Below are positions 1 to 7,068 of a stretch of DNA of 64,000 nucleotides, one piece after another (the stretch's first letter is position 1; the number at the start of each line of letters is the position of its first letter). Source of the DNA: Chloroflexi bacterium HGW-Chloroflexi-10 (GTDB lineage Bacteria > Chloroflexota > Anaerolineae > Anaerolineales > Anaerolineaceae); assembly GCA_002840755.1 (NCBI GenBank), contig PHBZ01000009.1, positions 1-64,000 of the forward strand, read 5' to 3'. A program made the translations under genes and the position numbers. The notes under the pieces are model-generated. The model did not search any database. It worked only from the letters and a program-made list of their open reading frames with translations, and was not told the DNA's origin.

Positions 1-220
1 GTTCGCCGCTAGAGGCAGCGTTAATCCCGGTTTGCAGGGCGGTGTAGGCATTCGCCCAGGAAGTGCCGTTGTTGGCTCCAGCAGCATCCGATTTTACAAA
101 GACAATTCCGCCCGGGACGTGCGCCGGGGCGGCGGAGACGCTGGCTGGCTGCGGAAGAAGCAGGCTGATTGCCAGTATGAATAATGTAAATGCTGAAAAG
201 AAAGTTTTGCGTGATAGCAT
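1..220 (-). CDS. N-terminal part of secreted beta-helix (choice-of-anchor type) surface protein, cut by window edge
   Basis: Reading the minus strand from the ATG at 220 gives a hydrophobic signal peptide (MLSRKTFFSAFTLFILAIS) ending near an Ala-rich site. It is followed by FVKSDAAGANNGTSWANAY and ALQTGINAASSGE. The same start-of-domain pattern (G-SSW--A---LQAAL---SGDEIW) occurs in the beta-helix protein at 7069-8886, so the two are paralogues. An in-frame ATG at 232 would add four residues. The C-terminal part lies left of the window. Exported and probably cell-surface; ligand unknown. Confidence 0.7.
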   Translation of the reverse strand, partial: MLSRKTFFSAFTLFILAISLLLPQPASVSAAPAHVPGGIVFVKSDAAGANNGTSWANAYTALQTGINAASSGE

Positions 221-232
221 CGTTATTCCCAT

Positions 233-655
233 TGTTGTGGTGTGTAATTATATACTCGAGTGATGTGTTTCGATTTGCGGCGGATTGCCGGGATTCTGCG
301 TTATAAGAATTTTCAGTAAGCGTGCGATAGACGGACCTCCTCGCGCCGTGGACTACGTTTAAAAAGACTGTCTGACGCTGCGCTTGCAGGCTCAGACAAA
401 TTGTTACCGGGGTATATTGAGGAATGCGGCTCTCTAATCCCCAAGATCAGATCAGGGTGATTGACAAGCACAGCATCCTGCCTGGTGAGTCATCACCGCT
501 ACGCGCCCACATAGTGATCAAATGGTTATGTACGAACTTTTTGTGCTGCTGAAATTGTTAATCGCATTATACCGCAATACCTTCGCCAATTAGGGCGGTG
601 AGGCTGGCAGTTTTGCCGGGTGAATACACCCCAGAGCGGCCACTTTACAAAAAAG
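233..655. other. Intergenic stretch without a convincing gene
   Basis: About 420 bases between the minus-strand surface-protein gene and the tRNA-like remnant. I see no open frame with a plausible start, ribosome site and family pattern. It should hold the minus-strand promoter of the surface gene, but I could not place it convincingly. Confidence 0.5.
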
Positions 656-690
656 CTGCTCGAGTAGGACTCGAACCTACAACCTAGCGG
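656..690 (-). pseudogene. 3'-half tRNA-like fragment (tRNA-Asn-like), possible att-site relic
   Basis: On the minus strand this is a T-arm (664-680: GTAGG stem, TTCGAGT loop, CCTAC stem), a variable loop AGGTT and the 3' side of an anticodon arm (AACCGCT). It reads like the 3' half of a tRNA-Asn. The acceptor 3' strand (657-663) has no matching 5' strand nearby, no CCA is encoded and the 5' half does not fold. It is therefore a fragment, not a tRNA. The same bases also form an 8-bp hairpin (677-696). Confidence 0.45.
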
Positions 691-770
691 TTGTAGACCA
701 ATGGTTCGCTTATCTTTTCTCGATGGATCAATTGAAGAAAAAGTGGATACCCCGGTCCAATATGGCAGGA

Positions 771-824
771 TGCCCCACAGGGGGACTTTGTCCCACAAGG
801 GGACGATGCCTCACAGGGGGACGA
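771..824. repeat. Three tandem 18-bp palindromic repeats upstream of regulator 1
   Basis: Units start at 771, 789 and 807, each exactly 18 bp and of the form TGyCCCACArGGGGACkw. The middle unit contains the dyad GTCCC-ACAAG-GGGAC. The array ends 2 bp before a TATAAT box (827-832), so it covers the -35 region and upstream. A single copy of the unit sits at the same place upstream of regulator 2. Best read as an operator or activator array; the binding protein is unknown. Confidence 0.7.
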
Positions 825-826
825 TG

Positions 827-832
827 TATAAT
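827..832 (+). promoter_or_regulatory. -10 box of regulator 1 promoter
   Basis: A perfect TATAAT lies 11 bp before the ATG at 843, with no good -35 hexamer; the palindromic array occupies that place. The 26 bases from TATAAT into the start codon are nearly identical to those upstream of regulator 2 (9169 onward). This supports a conserved, activator-dependent promoter with a very short leader. Confidence 0.6.
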
Positions 833-842
833 TAATTTCAGA

Positions 843-3515
843 ATGTCTGAATCCCTTCTCCTTACCAAACTATATATTCCTCCAGCGCGGCCAAACATGG
901 TTCCGCGTCTATGCCTTGTGGAGCGCTTGAATGAGGGGCTATCTTCAGGACGCAAGTTAACCCTCATCTCTGCCCCAGCCGGTTTTGGAAAAACGACGCT
1001 GGTCAGCGAGTGGCTTGCCGGTTGCGGACGGCCGGTCGCATGGTTGTCGCTGGACGAAGGGGATAATGATCCAGTTCGTTTCATCTCTTATCTGATAGCG
1101 GCGTTACAGACCATCAAGGTGGGAATAAGCGAGGGTTTGTTGGCGGCACTCCAATCCCCTCAACCCCCGCCAACCGAATCGATCCTGACAGTCCTGCTTA
1201 ATGAAATCACTACCATCCAGGACGATTTCATCCTTGTTCTGGATGACAACCATTTGATTGATTCCAAACCGGTTGACGAAGCCCTCACTTTTCTGCTTGA
1301 GCATCTGCCGATACAGATGCACCTGGTTATTGCCACGCGTGAGGATCCATACCTGTCCCTTGCTCGTTTACGCGCCCGTGGACAGCTGACCGAACTGCGC
1401 GCCGCCGACCTGCGCTTCACCACCGACGAGGCCGCCGATTTCCTCAACCGCGTAATGGGATTAAATCTCCCGGAAGCGGATGTGGCTGCCCTTGAAGCAC
1501 GCACCGAAGGCTGGATTGCCGGTCTGCAACTGGCGGCGCTTTCGATGCAAGGCCAGACGGATACCACCAGCTTCATTCAATCCTTCACCGGCAGCCACCG
1601 CTTCGTACTCGATTACCTGGTGGAGGAAGTGTTGAACCAACAACCGCCCGATATCCAGGCTTTTCTGGTGAACACCTCACTCCTCAACCGGTTGTGCGGT
1701 CCGCTCTGCGATGCCGTCCTGGGCAATCCCTTCCAACCTTCAAGCATTACCCTCGAATTGCTTGAACGCGCCAACCTGTTCCTCATCCCCCTCGACAACG
1801 AGCGCCGCTGGTATCGATATCACCACCTGTTTGCTGAGTTGCTGCGCAAGCGGCTGGGACAAAGCCGCACAGCGGGGGAGGTTGCCGGGCTGCACATCCG
1901 CGCCAGTGAATGGTATGAACACAACAGCCTGGTGTTTGAGGCTTTTCACCATGCAACAGCGGCGAATGATGTGGAAAGGACTGAACGACTGATTGAAAGC
2001 CAGGCAATCGGCCTGCATTTTCGGAGTGTGGCAACTGCCGTCATGGACTGGCTGGCATCATTGCCAAAAGCTACCCTGGACGCCCGCCCGCGTTTATGGG
2101 TGAGCTCTGCCACACTGGCGCTGATGGCCGGTCAAACCAGCGGTGTGGAGGAAAAACTCCAAGCCGCCGAAAAAGCCCTGCAAAACAGCGGACCAGTTCC
2201 GAGCGAAGTTGAAAGACCGGATGAAAAAATCCGCGATCTTTATGGAAAAATAGCTTGCGCCCGGGCCACGCTGGCGCTCACCCGCTACGACCCGGCGGAC
2301 ATGATCGTCCAGGCACACCGCGCGCTTGAGTACCTGCATCCTGATAACCTGGCTTTTCGCTTTTCGGCCAATTGGGTGCTGACCTCGGCCCTCATGTATC
2401 AGGGAGAACGCGCAGCGGCTGCCCAAGCCTGTCTCGAAGGCCTTGCCATCAGCGAGAAATCGGGGGATATTTTTTCCAAAATCCTGGCAACTTCAAAATT
2501 GGGTGAATTGCAGGAATTGGACAACCAGCTCTATCAGGCGGCGGGAAACTACCGGCTCGTCTTGCAACTCTCCGGCGACCATCCCCAGCCCAACGCCGGA
2601 GAAACACACCTTAGACTGGCGCATATCTGTTACGAGTGGAATGACCTGGATGCCGCCGAACAGCATGGCCTGCAAAGCCTGGAATTAACCCGGCAGTATG
2701 ATCGCCTGATTGATCGCTTTATTATCGGCGAAGTGTTCCTGGCCCGCCTGAAACTGGCCCGCGGTGATGTAAGCGGCGCGGCAACGATACTGGCTCAGGC
2801 CAATCAAACGGCACACCAGAAAAACTTCACCCTGCGCCTACCGGAAATTGCCGCTGCCCAGGTGCCTGTCCTGTTGAAGCAGGACAGGCTGCCTATGGCC
2901 GCTGAACTCGCCCGGCAGTATGAACTGCCCCTCAGCCAAGCCCGTGTACTTCTCGCCCAGGATAATCCATCCGCGGCGCTGGCAATCCTGGAGCCATTCC
3001 GCCAGCAGATGGAAGCGAGGGGTTGGGCCGATGAGCGGCTGCGAACGATGGTTCTCCAAACCATTGCGCTCCACCTGAAAGGCGAAAAAGCCAAGGCTGC
3101 ACAAGCGTTGGACGAAGCCCTGAGGCTGGCCGAACCAGGCGGATTTATGCGTCTGTTTGTGGATGAAGGCGAGCCGATGGCGGAACTCCTCACCACAGCG
3201 GCTGCGCAAGGGACCTGCCCAGACTATACCAACAAATTATTAGCTGCCTTTGAGGCAGAGGCAAAAGACCAAAGTCAAAAAAACAAGCCTTCGTCCTCTA
3301 TTCCTGATCTTTCGTCTTTGATCGAAGCACTCAGCCCCCGGGAACTGGAAGTGCTGCGTCTGATCGCCCAGGGACTCTCCAACCAGGAAATCGGTAAGCG
3401 GATGTTCCTGGCACTGGATACCATCAAAGGGCACAACCGCCGAATTTTTGACAAGCTGCAAGTCCAGCGGCGCACCGAAGCCATCGCCCGCGCCCGCGAG
3501 TTGGGCTTGTTGTAA
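843..3515 (+). CDS. MalT-like ATP-dependent LuxR-family transcriptional regulator (module 1)
   Basis: A large (890 aa) STAND-type regulator. Residues 1-20 hold the family opening (LLTKLYIPPARP). Walker A is APAGFGKTT (44-52) and Walker B is ILVLDD (about 130-135). A long TPR-like helical domain follows, and a LuxR helix-turn-helix ends the protein (LSPRELEVLRLIAQGLSNQE, with TIKGHN in the recognition region). By analogy with MalT, the helical domain would bind an inducer, ATP binding would drive assembly and the C-terminus would bind DNA. A longer reading from ATG 723 is possible, but it would translate the repeat array and lacks homology, so 843 is chosen. It is followed by a small gene, membrane genes and an oxidoreductase, its likely targets. 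Confidence 0.9.
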   Translation: MSESLLLTKLYIPPARPNMVPRLCLVERLNEGLSSGRKLTLISAPAGFGKTTLVSEWLAGCGRPVAWLSLDEGDNDPVRFISYLIAALQTIKVGISEGLLAALQSPQPPPTESILTVLLNEITTIQDDFILVLDDNHLIDSKPVDEALTFLLEHLPIQMHLVIATREDPYLSLARLRARGQLTELRAADLRFTTDEAADFLNRVMGLNLPEADVAALEARTEGWIAGLQLAALSMQGQTDTTSFIQSFTGSHRFVLDYLVEEVLNQQPPDIQAFLVNTSLLNRLCGPLCDAVLGNPFQPSSITLELLERANLFLIPLDNERRWYRYHHLFAELLRKRLGQSRTAGEVAGLHIRASEWYEHNSLVFEAFHHATAANDVERTERLIESQAIGLHFRSVATAVMDWLASLPKATLDARPRLWVSSATLALMAGQTSGVEEKLQAAEKALQNSGPVPSEVERPDEKIRDLYGKIACARATLALTRYDPADMIVQAHRALEYLHPDNLAFRFSANWVLTSALMYQGERAAAAQACLEGLAISEKSGDIFSKILATSKLGELQELDNQLYQAAGNYRLVLQLSGDHPQPNAGETHLRLAHICYEWNDLDAAEQHGLQSLELTRQYDRLIDRFIIGEVFLARLKLARGDVSGAATILAQANQTAHQKNFTLRLPEIAAAQVPVLLKQDRLPMAAELARQYELPLSQARVLLAQDNPSAALAILEPFRQQMEARGWADERLRTMVLQTIALHLKGEKAKAAQALDEALRLAEPGGFMRLFVDEGEPMAELLTTAAAQGTCPDYTNKLLAAFEAEAKDQSQKNKPSSSIPDLSSLIEALSPRELEVLRLIAQGLSNQEIGKRMFLALDTIKGHNRRIFDKLQVQRRTEAIARARELGLL

Positions 3516-3550
3516 ACATCTCCCAGATTTTTCCTTAATCGAGCGAACAA

Positions 3551-3572
3551 CACTTTAACTCACACCAAAGTG
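3551..3572. promoter_or_regulatory. Inverted repeat upstream of module 1 small gene
   Basis: CACTTT (3551-3556) and AAAGTG (3567-3572) flank 10 bases, about 37 bp upstream (centre to first base) of a TATATT -10-like box at 3598-3603. Inverted repeats at similar distance occur before the corresponding genes of modules 2 and 3, so this may be a regulator-binding site. Confidence 0.4.
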
Positions 3573-3597
3573 TCTACCAGTAACATTTTGGCGCGGG

Positions 3598-3603
3598 TAT
3601 ATT
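3598..3603 (+). promoter_or_regulatory. -10-like box of module 1 effector operon
   Basis: TATATT preceded by a GC-rich stretch. The same arrangement is seen in module 3 (16951-16956), with a weaker version in module 2 (12020-12025). No consensus -35 is visible, which would fit an activator-dependent promoter. Confidence 0.4.
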
Positions 3604-3631
3604 CTATGTACCCGGAGCAAAGTAGAGAGAT

Positions 3632-3883
3632 ATGCCCAACCCACCCGCATCCCAATCCGATTTCACCGAACCACTGACCTACCAGGTGCGCGTTAAAGGC
3701 CACCTGGATACGGAATGGGCTGACTGGCTAGGCGGCCTGACCCTCACGCTCGATGAAGGCGACACACTGCTCACCGGCCCAACCCTCGACCAGGCCGCTC
3801 TGCACGGCTTACTGAAAAAAGTGCGCGACGCGGGGCTGACGCTTATCTCTGTCAACCCGGTTGATAAAACTGATAAGGAGTGA
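3632..3883 (+). CDS. Small conserved protein of the regulator-oxidoreductase module (copy 1)
   Basis: An 83-aa soluble protein with no membrane segment. It shares with copies 2 and 3 a core of about 65 residues: GHL---W--W--G-T--L, then GDTLLTGP--DQAALHGLLKK (with VRD following) and a final SVN. The start has a purine-rich ribosome site (agagaga). It follows regulator 1 by about 115 bp and comes first in the downstream gene set. I know similar short proteins only as hypothetical neighbours of regulators and oxidoreductases. The conserved DQAALHGLLKK helix may be a binding surface; function unknown. Confidence 0.8.
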   Translation: MPNPPASQSDFTEPLTYQVRVKGHLDTEWADWLGGLTLTLDEGDTLLTGPTLDQAALHGLLKKVRDAGLTLISVNPVDKTDKE

Positions 3884-3910
3884 CGGCGTTGCGCTGTTTG
3901 AGAAGGGCAA

Positions 3911-3966
3911 ATCTCCAGCCGGGGCAAAAAAAGGGCAATGTGGTCATCACAGTATCAACTTCTAAT
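3911..3966 (+). pseudogene. Relic of an MDR oxidoreductase 3' end
   Basis: One frame reads [17 protein letters not shown]-stop. This matches the C-terminal tail of the module oxidoreductases ([11 protein letters not shown] in module 2, GHKRGSVVITV in module 3). A few more bases upstream in a shifted frame resemble the preceding AHRY helix. It lies between the small gene and the first DUF4386 gene. It suggests that module 1 once had an oxidoreductase directly after the small gene, most of which was lost when the membrane genes arrived. Confidence 0.6.
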
Positions 3967-3985
3967 TAAAATAAGGAAAAAAGTA

Positions 3986-4717
3986 ATGAATACAACTCAA
4001 GACAATGATCGTGCAACAAGATGGAATGCCATTATCGTAGGGGTGCTTTTTATCATCGGGACCGTAACAGGCGTCATTGCCGCCATCATCGGCAAGCCCA
4101 TCCTGGATGCGCCAGACTATCTGACCAATATTTCAGCCAATGAGAACCAGATCGTTGTTATGACGTTCCTCGTATTCCTGATGGGGGCCGCCTGCGCCGG
4201 GATTGGCTTGGCTCTGTATCCGATCATGAAGAAATATAGTACAGGCCTGGCAATCGGGGTGGTTGGATTCAGGGTGATGGAGGGCATACTCCAAATCCTG
4301 GGCGGGGTCAACACGATTGGCCTGCTAGCCTTAAGTCAGGAATTTGTCTTAGCCGGTGCGCCAGATGCTGCTTATTTCCAAACCATTGGCACCATCATTA
4401 AAGCCGGAAACGAGTGGCTGAGCAATGGCGCTTATCTGCTGTGCTGGTGTATTGGGGCTTTGATGTATTACACCGTTTTTTATCAATACCGGCTCGTCCC
4501 GCGCTGGTTGTCTGGCTGGGGGCTGGCCGGCATCACCCTGACGTGTATCACCAGCGTGTTGGTCATGCTGGGCGTCATCCCCGGCTTTGGCACGGTGCAG
4601 ATGATTGCCAATCTGCCGATTGCGCTGCAAGAAATGGTTTTCGCCGTCTGGTTGATTGTTAAAGGATTCAATTCTTCCACAGTCGCTTCCAAGACTGCTA
4701 AAGTAAATACTCATTAA
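3986..4717 (+). CDS. DUF4386-like integral membrane protein
   Basis: A 243-aa protein with about six hydrophobic segments, beginning after a short polar N-terminus (MNTTQDNDRATRWN). The pattern, including a loop with YPIMKK and a VPRWLSGWGLAG stretch before the last helices, resembles DUF4386 proteins, which have no established function. The start at 3986 follows AAGGA at good spacing; an upstream in-frame start would run through the oxidoreductase relic. A second member follows after 10 bp, so they are co-transcribed. Position suggests it works with the oxidoreductase at the membrane. Confidence 0.75.
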   Translation: MNTTQDNDRATRWNAIIVGVLFIIGTVTGVIAAIIGKPILDAPDYLTNISANENQIVVMTFLVFLMGAACAGIGLALYPIMKKYSTGLAIGVVGFRVMEGILQILGGVNTIGLLALSQEFVLAGAPDAAYFQTIGTIIKAGNEWLSNGAYLLCWCIGALMYYTVFYQYRLVPRWLSGWGLAGITLTCITSVLVMLGVIPGFGTVQMIANLPIALQEMVFAVWLIVKGFNSSTVASKTAKVNTH

Positions 4718-4727
4718 GGAGAAAAAA

Positions 4728-5453
4728 ATGAATACAACGAATGGAAGTCCCTTTGGGACAGTAAAAAAGACTGCAAGAATCGCAGGGTTACTATATTTTA
4801 TTTACATGGTATTTCACATTTTTGCAAACGTGATTGGTCGTTCAAAGATTATCGTAATGGGGGATGCAACGACAACCGCCAGGAATATCATGGCCTCTGC
4901 GGGGCAATTCCGGACCGGTTTCCTGGTCGATCTGGCTGCAGGTGTGCTTTTTCTTTTGGCGGCCTGGGCTTTATATGTGTTACTGAAGTCGGTGAATAAG
5001 AACCTCGCTTTGCTGTTCCTGTTATTGAACCTGGGCGGTGTCGCTGTATGGTGTGTGAGCGATCTTTTTCTACTTGCCAGCCAGCTCCTTTTGAGCGGCG
5101 CTGATTACTTGAAAGTATTCCAGACCGATCAACTGCAAGCACTGGCAATGTTATCTCTGTACCTATACAAATATGGGTCCCTGGGAATTGCCCAGTTTTT
5201 CTTTGCCACCTGGCTTTTCCCGCTTGGGTATTTGGTTTTCAAGTCGGGCTATCTTCCCAGACTTTTGGGTATCGTGTTGATGGTTGAGTGTTTTGCCTGG
5301 CTTTTGTATCCACTACAGTTTTTCCTTTTCCCGAGCGTCTTCATCACTACCTTAAGTTCTGCGGTCGGGTTTATTGGAGAATTCTCACTTACTTTTTGGC
5401 TCCTGATTATGGGTGCCAAGGATCAAAAACCAGCCCTCGTTGAGGCTGACTGA
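4728..5453 (+). CDS. DUF4386-like integral membrane protein, second copy
   Basis: A 241-aa membrane protein with a strong ribosome site (aaggag, 8 bp). Segments include RIAGLLYFIYMVFHIFA near the N-terminus, a VLFLLAAWALYVLLK helix followed by the polar SVNKN turn typical of DUF4386, and four further hydrophobic stretches. It is tandem with, but clearly diverged from, the preceding gene. No catalytic motif is visible. Part of the module 1 operon. Confidence 0.75.
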   Translation: MNTTNGSPFGTVKKTARIAGLLYFIYMVFHIFANVIGRSKIIVMGDATTTARNIMASAGQFRTGFLVDLAAGVLFLLAAWALYVLLKSVNKNLALLFLLLNLGGVAVWCVSDLFLLASQLLLSGADYLKVFQTDQLQALAMLSLYLYKYGSLGIAQFFFATWLFPLGYLVFKSGYLPRLLGIVLMVECFAWLLYPLQFFLFPSVFITTLSSAVGFIGEFSLTFWLLIMGAKDQKPALVEAD

Positions 5454-5484
5454 TTCTCATCCACTGCTATCAAAAAGGAAAAAA

Positions 5485-5961
5485 ATGAATTCAACCAAAG
5501 AAAATCCCCTTGTAACCGACAAAAAAGCGTCCGGAATAGAAGGTCTCTGGAAAAAGGTGTTCGTCCTGGCTCTGGCGGGAGGACTGGCTTTCTGGCTGGC
5601 AAACTTCGCGATTTCCCGAACCGCCATTGCAGCCGAATACAGGGCTGCCCTATCAATTTCTTATTTTCCAATGCTGATTGAAGCCTTGATCGGCGGTTTG
5701 ATCATTGGACTGTGGGTCGGTTATCCTTTGCTTCGTTTCTTTGACAGGATTCCAGTGAAGGATCCAATTCTTAAATCTGTCTTCCTAAGCTTGATTGTCC
5801 TGGTCATTATCACGATCCTGATCGGAAACCCCTCAGTTTATTACACAACAGAAAATGTCTTGCGGTACTTCATCATCGGTACAATCTTCAACCTGATCCG
5901 GATCACTGCCCTTGGAATAGTTATTGGCTATTTAAACGATACATTCAGAAAAGGTAAGTAA
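5485..5961 (+). CDS. Small four-helix membrane protein, function unknown
   Basis: A 158-aa protein with a polar start (MNSTKENPLVTDKK) and four hydrophobic segments: VFVLALAGGLAFWLANF, LIEALIGGLIIGLWVGY, VFLSLIVLVIITILIG and the final IGTIFNLIRITALGIVIGY. Start chosen after AAAGGA. The stop TAA directly abuts the ATG of the oxidoreductase, so translation is probably coupled. I do not recognise the family. Its length and topology recall the module 3 membrane protein, but no residue pattern is shared. Confidence 0.75.
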   Translation: MNSTKENPLVTDKKASGIEGLWKKVFVLALAGGLAFWLANFAISRTAIAAEYRAALSISYFPMLIEALIGGLIIGLWVGYPLLRFFDRIPVKDPILKSVFLSLIVLVIITILIGNPSVYYTTENVLRYFIIGTIFNLIRITALGIVIGYLNDTFRKGK

Positions 5962-6897
5962 ATGAAAGCGATTGTATGCACAAAATATGGACCACCGGAT
6001 GTTCTTCAGCTCAAGGAAGTGGAAAAAACCACACCCAAGAGCAATCAAGTCTTGATTCGCGTCCAGGCCGCCGCCGTTACCATCTCCGACTGCATCGTGC
6101 GCAGCGGCAAGGTCAGACCGCTGCTCTGGCTGCCCATGCGCATCTTTGTCGGGTTTGGCCGGCCACGCAACCCGGTGCTGGGGCTGGACCTGGCCGGGGA
6201 GGTGGAGGCTGTGGGCGGCGCGGTGCGGCGCTTCAAGGTGGGCGATGCGGTCATGGCTTTTACGGGCAAGCATTTTGGGGCGTATGGCGAGTATGCCTGC
6301 CTGCCCGCTGATGGTGAGCGCGGCCCGCAGGATGCTCTGATTACACACAAACCGGCCAACCTGAGCTACGCTGAGGCCGCCGCTGTGCCTTCGCGCGGCG
6401 GGCTGGCATGGTACTTCGTGGGGCAGGGACAGGTGCGGGCCGGGCAACGGGTGCTGGTTTTTGGCGCTTCCGGCGCAACCGGCACATTCGCCGTCCAATT
6501 GGCAAAGTATTTCGGCGCACAGGTGACCGGGGTGTGCAGCACTGCAAATGTTGAATTTGTAAAATCACTGGGCGCGGATGCGGTCATTGATTACACCCAG
6601 GAGGATTTCACCCAACGCACGGAACGCTACGACCTGATTTTCGACGCAGTGGGCAAACGTTATAGCCAAAAAATCGCCTGTCACAAGGCACTGGCACCGA
6701 ACGGCAAGTTGATTTCGGTGGATGATGGCACGCCCCAGTTGGAAACAGATACTTTGATGCGACTCAAAGAGCTCGCCGAGGCAGGGCATCTCAGGCCGGC
6801 CATTGACCGCGTCTATGCGTTGGAACAAATTGTCGAGGCGCACCGCTATATCGAAACCGGGCATAAGCGTGGTAATGTGGTCCTACAAGTTGGATAA
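5962..6897 (+). CDS. Zinc-independent MDR (quinone oxidoreductase-like) NAD(P)-dependent dehydrogenase, module 1
   Basis: A 311-aa medium-chain reductase. An N-terminal GroES-like domain ([20 protein letters not shown]) is followed by LGLDLAGEVEAVG and a Rossmann nucleotide site VLVFGASGATGTFAVQLAK. The tail GHKRGNVV is typical. No structural-zinc cysteine cluster is present, so a zinc-free NADPH-dependent reductase of quinones, enones or similar electrophiles is likely. The first 70 bases closely match the module 2 copy, but the middle (about 6060-6480) is much more GC-rich and diverged, which hints at a mosaic. A terminator follows at 6902. Confidence 0.88.
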   Translation: MKAIVCTKYGPPDVLQLKEVEKTTPKSNQVLIRVQAAAVTISDCIVRSGKVRPLLWLPMRIFVGFGRPRNPVLGLDLAGEVEAVGGAVRRFKVGDAVMAFTGKHFGAYGEYACLPADGERGPQDALITHKPANLSYAEAAAVPSRGGLAWYFVGQGQVRAGQRVLVFGASGATGTFAVQLAKYFGAQVTGVCSTANVEFVKSLGADAVIDYTQEDFTQRTERYDLIFDAVGKRYSQKIACHKALAPNGKLISVDDGTPQLETDTLMRLKELAEAGHLRPAIDRVYALEQIVEAHRYIETGHKRGNVVLQVG

Positions 6898-6901
6898 AAT
6901 T

Positions 6902-6928
6902 AAGGAGCGATTATTCCTCGCTCCTTTT
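6902..6928 (+). terminator. Rho-independent terminator after module 1
   Basis: Stem AAGGAGCGA / TCGCTCCTT with a 7-base loop, ending in TTTT. It lies 5 bp after the oxidoreductase stop and closes the module 1 operon. Confidence 0.8.
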
Positions 6929-7033
6929 AGAATAAGACCCTGATAAGCCTGAGTTCAAAGGCAAACTTTTCGTTGCAGAAACCAGAAAGGGAACCGGTGA
7001 ACTCAGCACCTATATTTTGCCTGAATATTGAAT

Positions 7034-7048
7034 GTCCGACAAGGGGAC
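7034..7048. repeat. Isolated copy of the GTCCC-N5-GGGAC palindromic motif
   Basis: GTCCGACAAGGGGAC differs from the best unit upstream of regulator 1 (789-806) by one base. It lies about 20 bp beyond the 3' end of the minus-strand beta-helix gene, away from an obvious promoter. It may be a remnant of the duplicated segment or a dispersed repeat. Confidence 0.5.
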
Positions 7049-7068
7049 AAGCGAAAAAGATGATTTCC

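Noticed and set aside
677-696. Hairpin ctacaacc-tagc-ggttgtag as an intrinsic terminator
   Set aside because: No T-run, and half of the stem is the T-arm of the tRNA-like fragment, which explains it better.
526-798. Minus-strand open frame across the tRNA-like fragment and the repeat array
   Set aside because: No family pattern, no ribosome site, and it overlaps non-coding features.
771-824. Possible CRISPR array upstream of regulator 1
   Set aside because: The 18-bp units are directly tandem with no spacers, and no cas genes are present.
723-842. Upstream extension of regulator 1 from ATG 723
   Set aside because: It would translate the palindromic repeats and the -10 box into a Cys/Gly-rich peptide. 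The paralogues all start at the MSxSLLLTKLY-type position.
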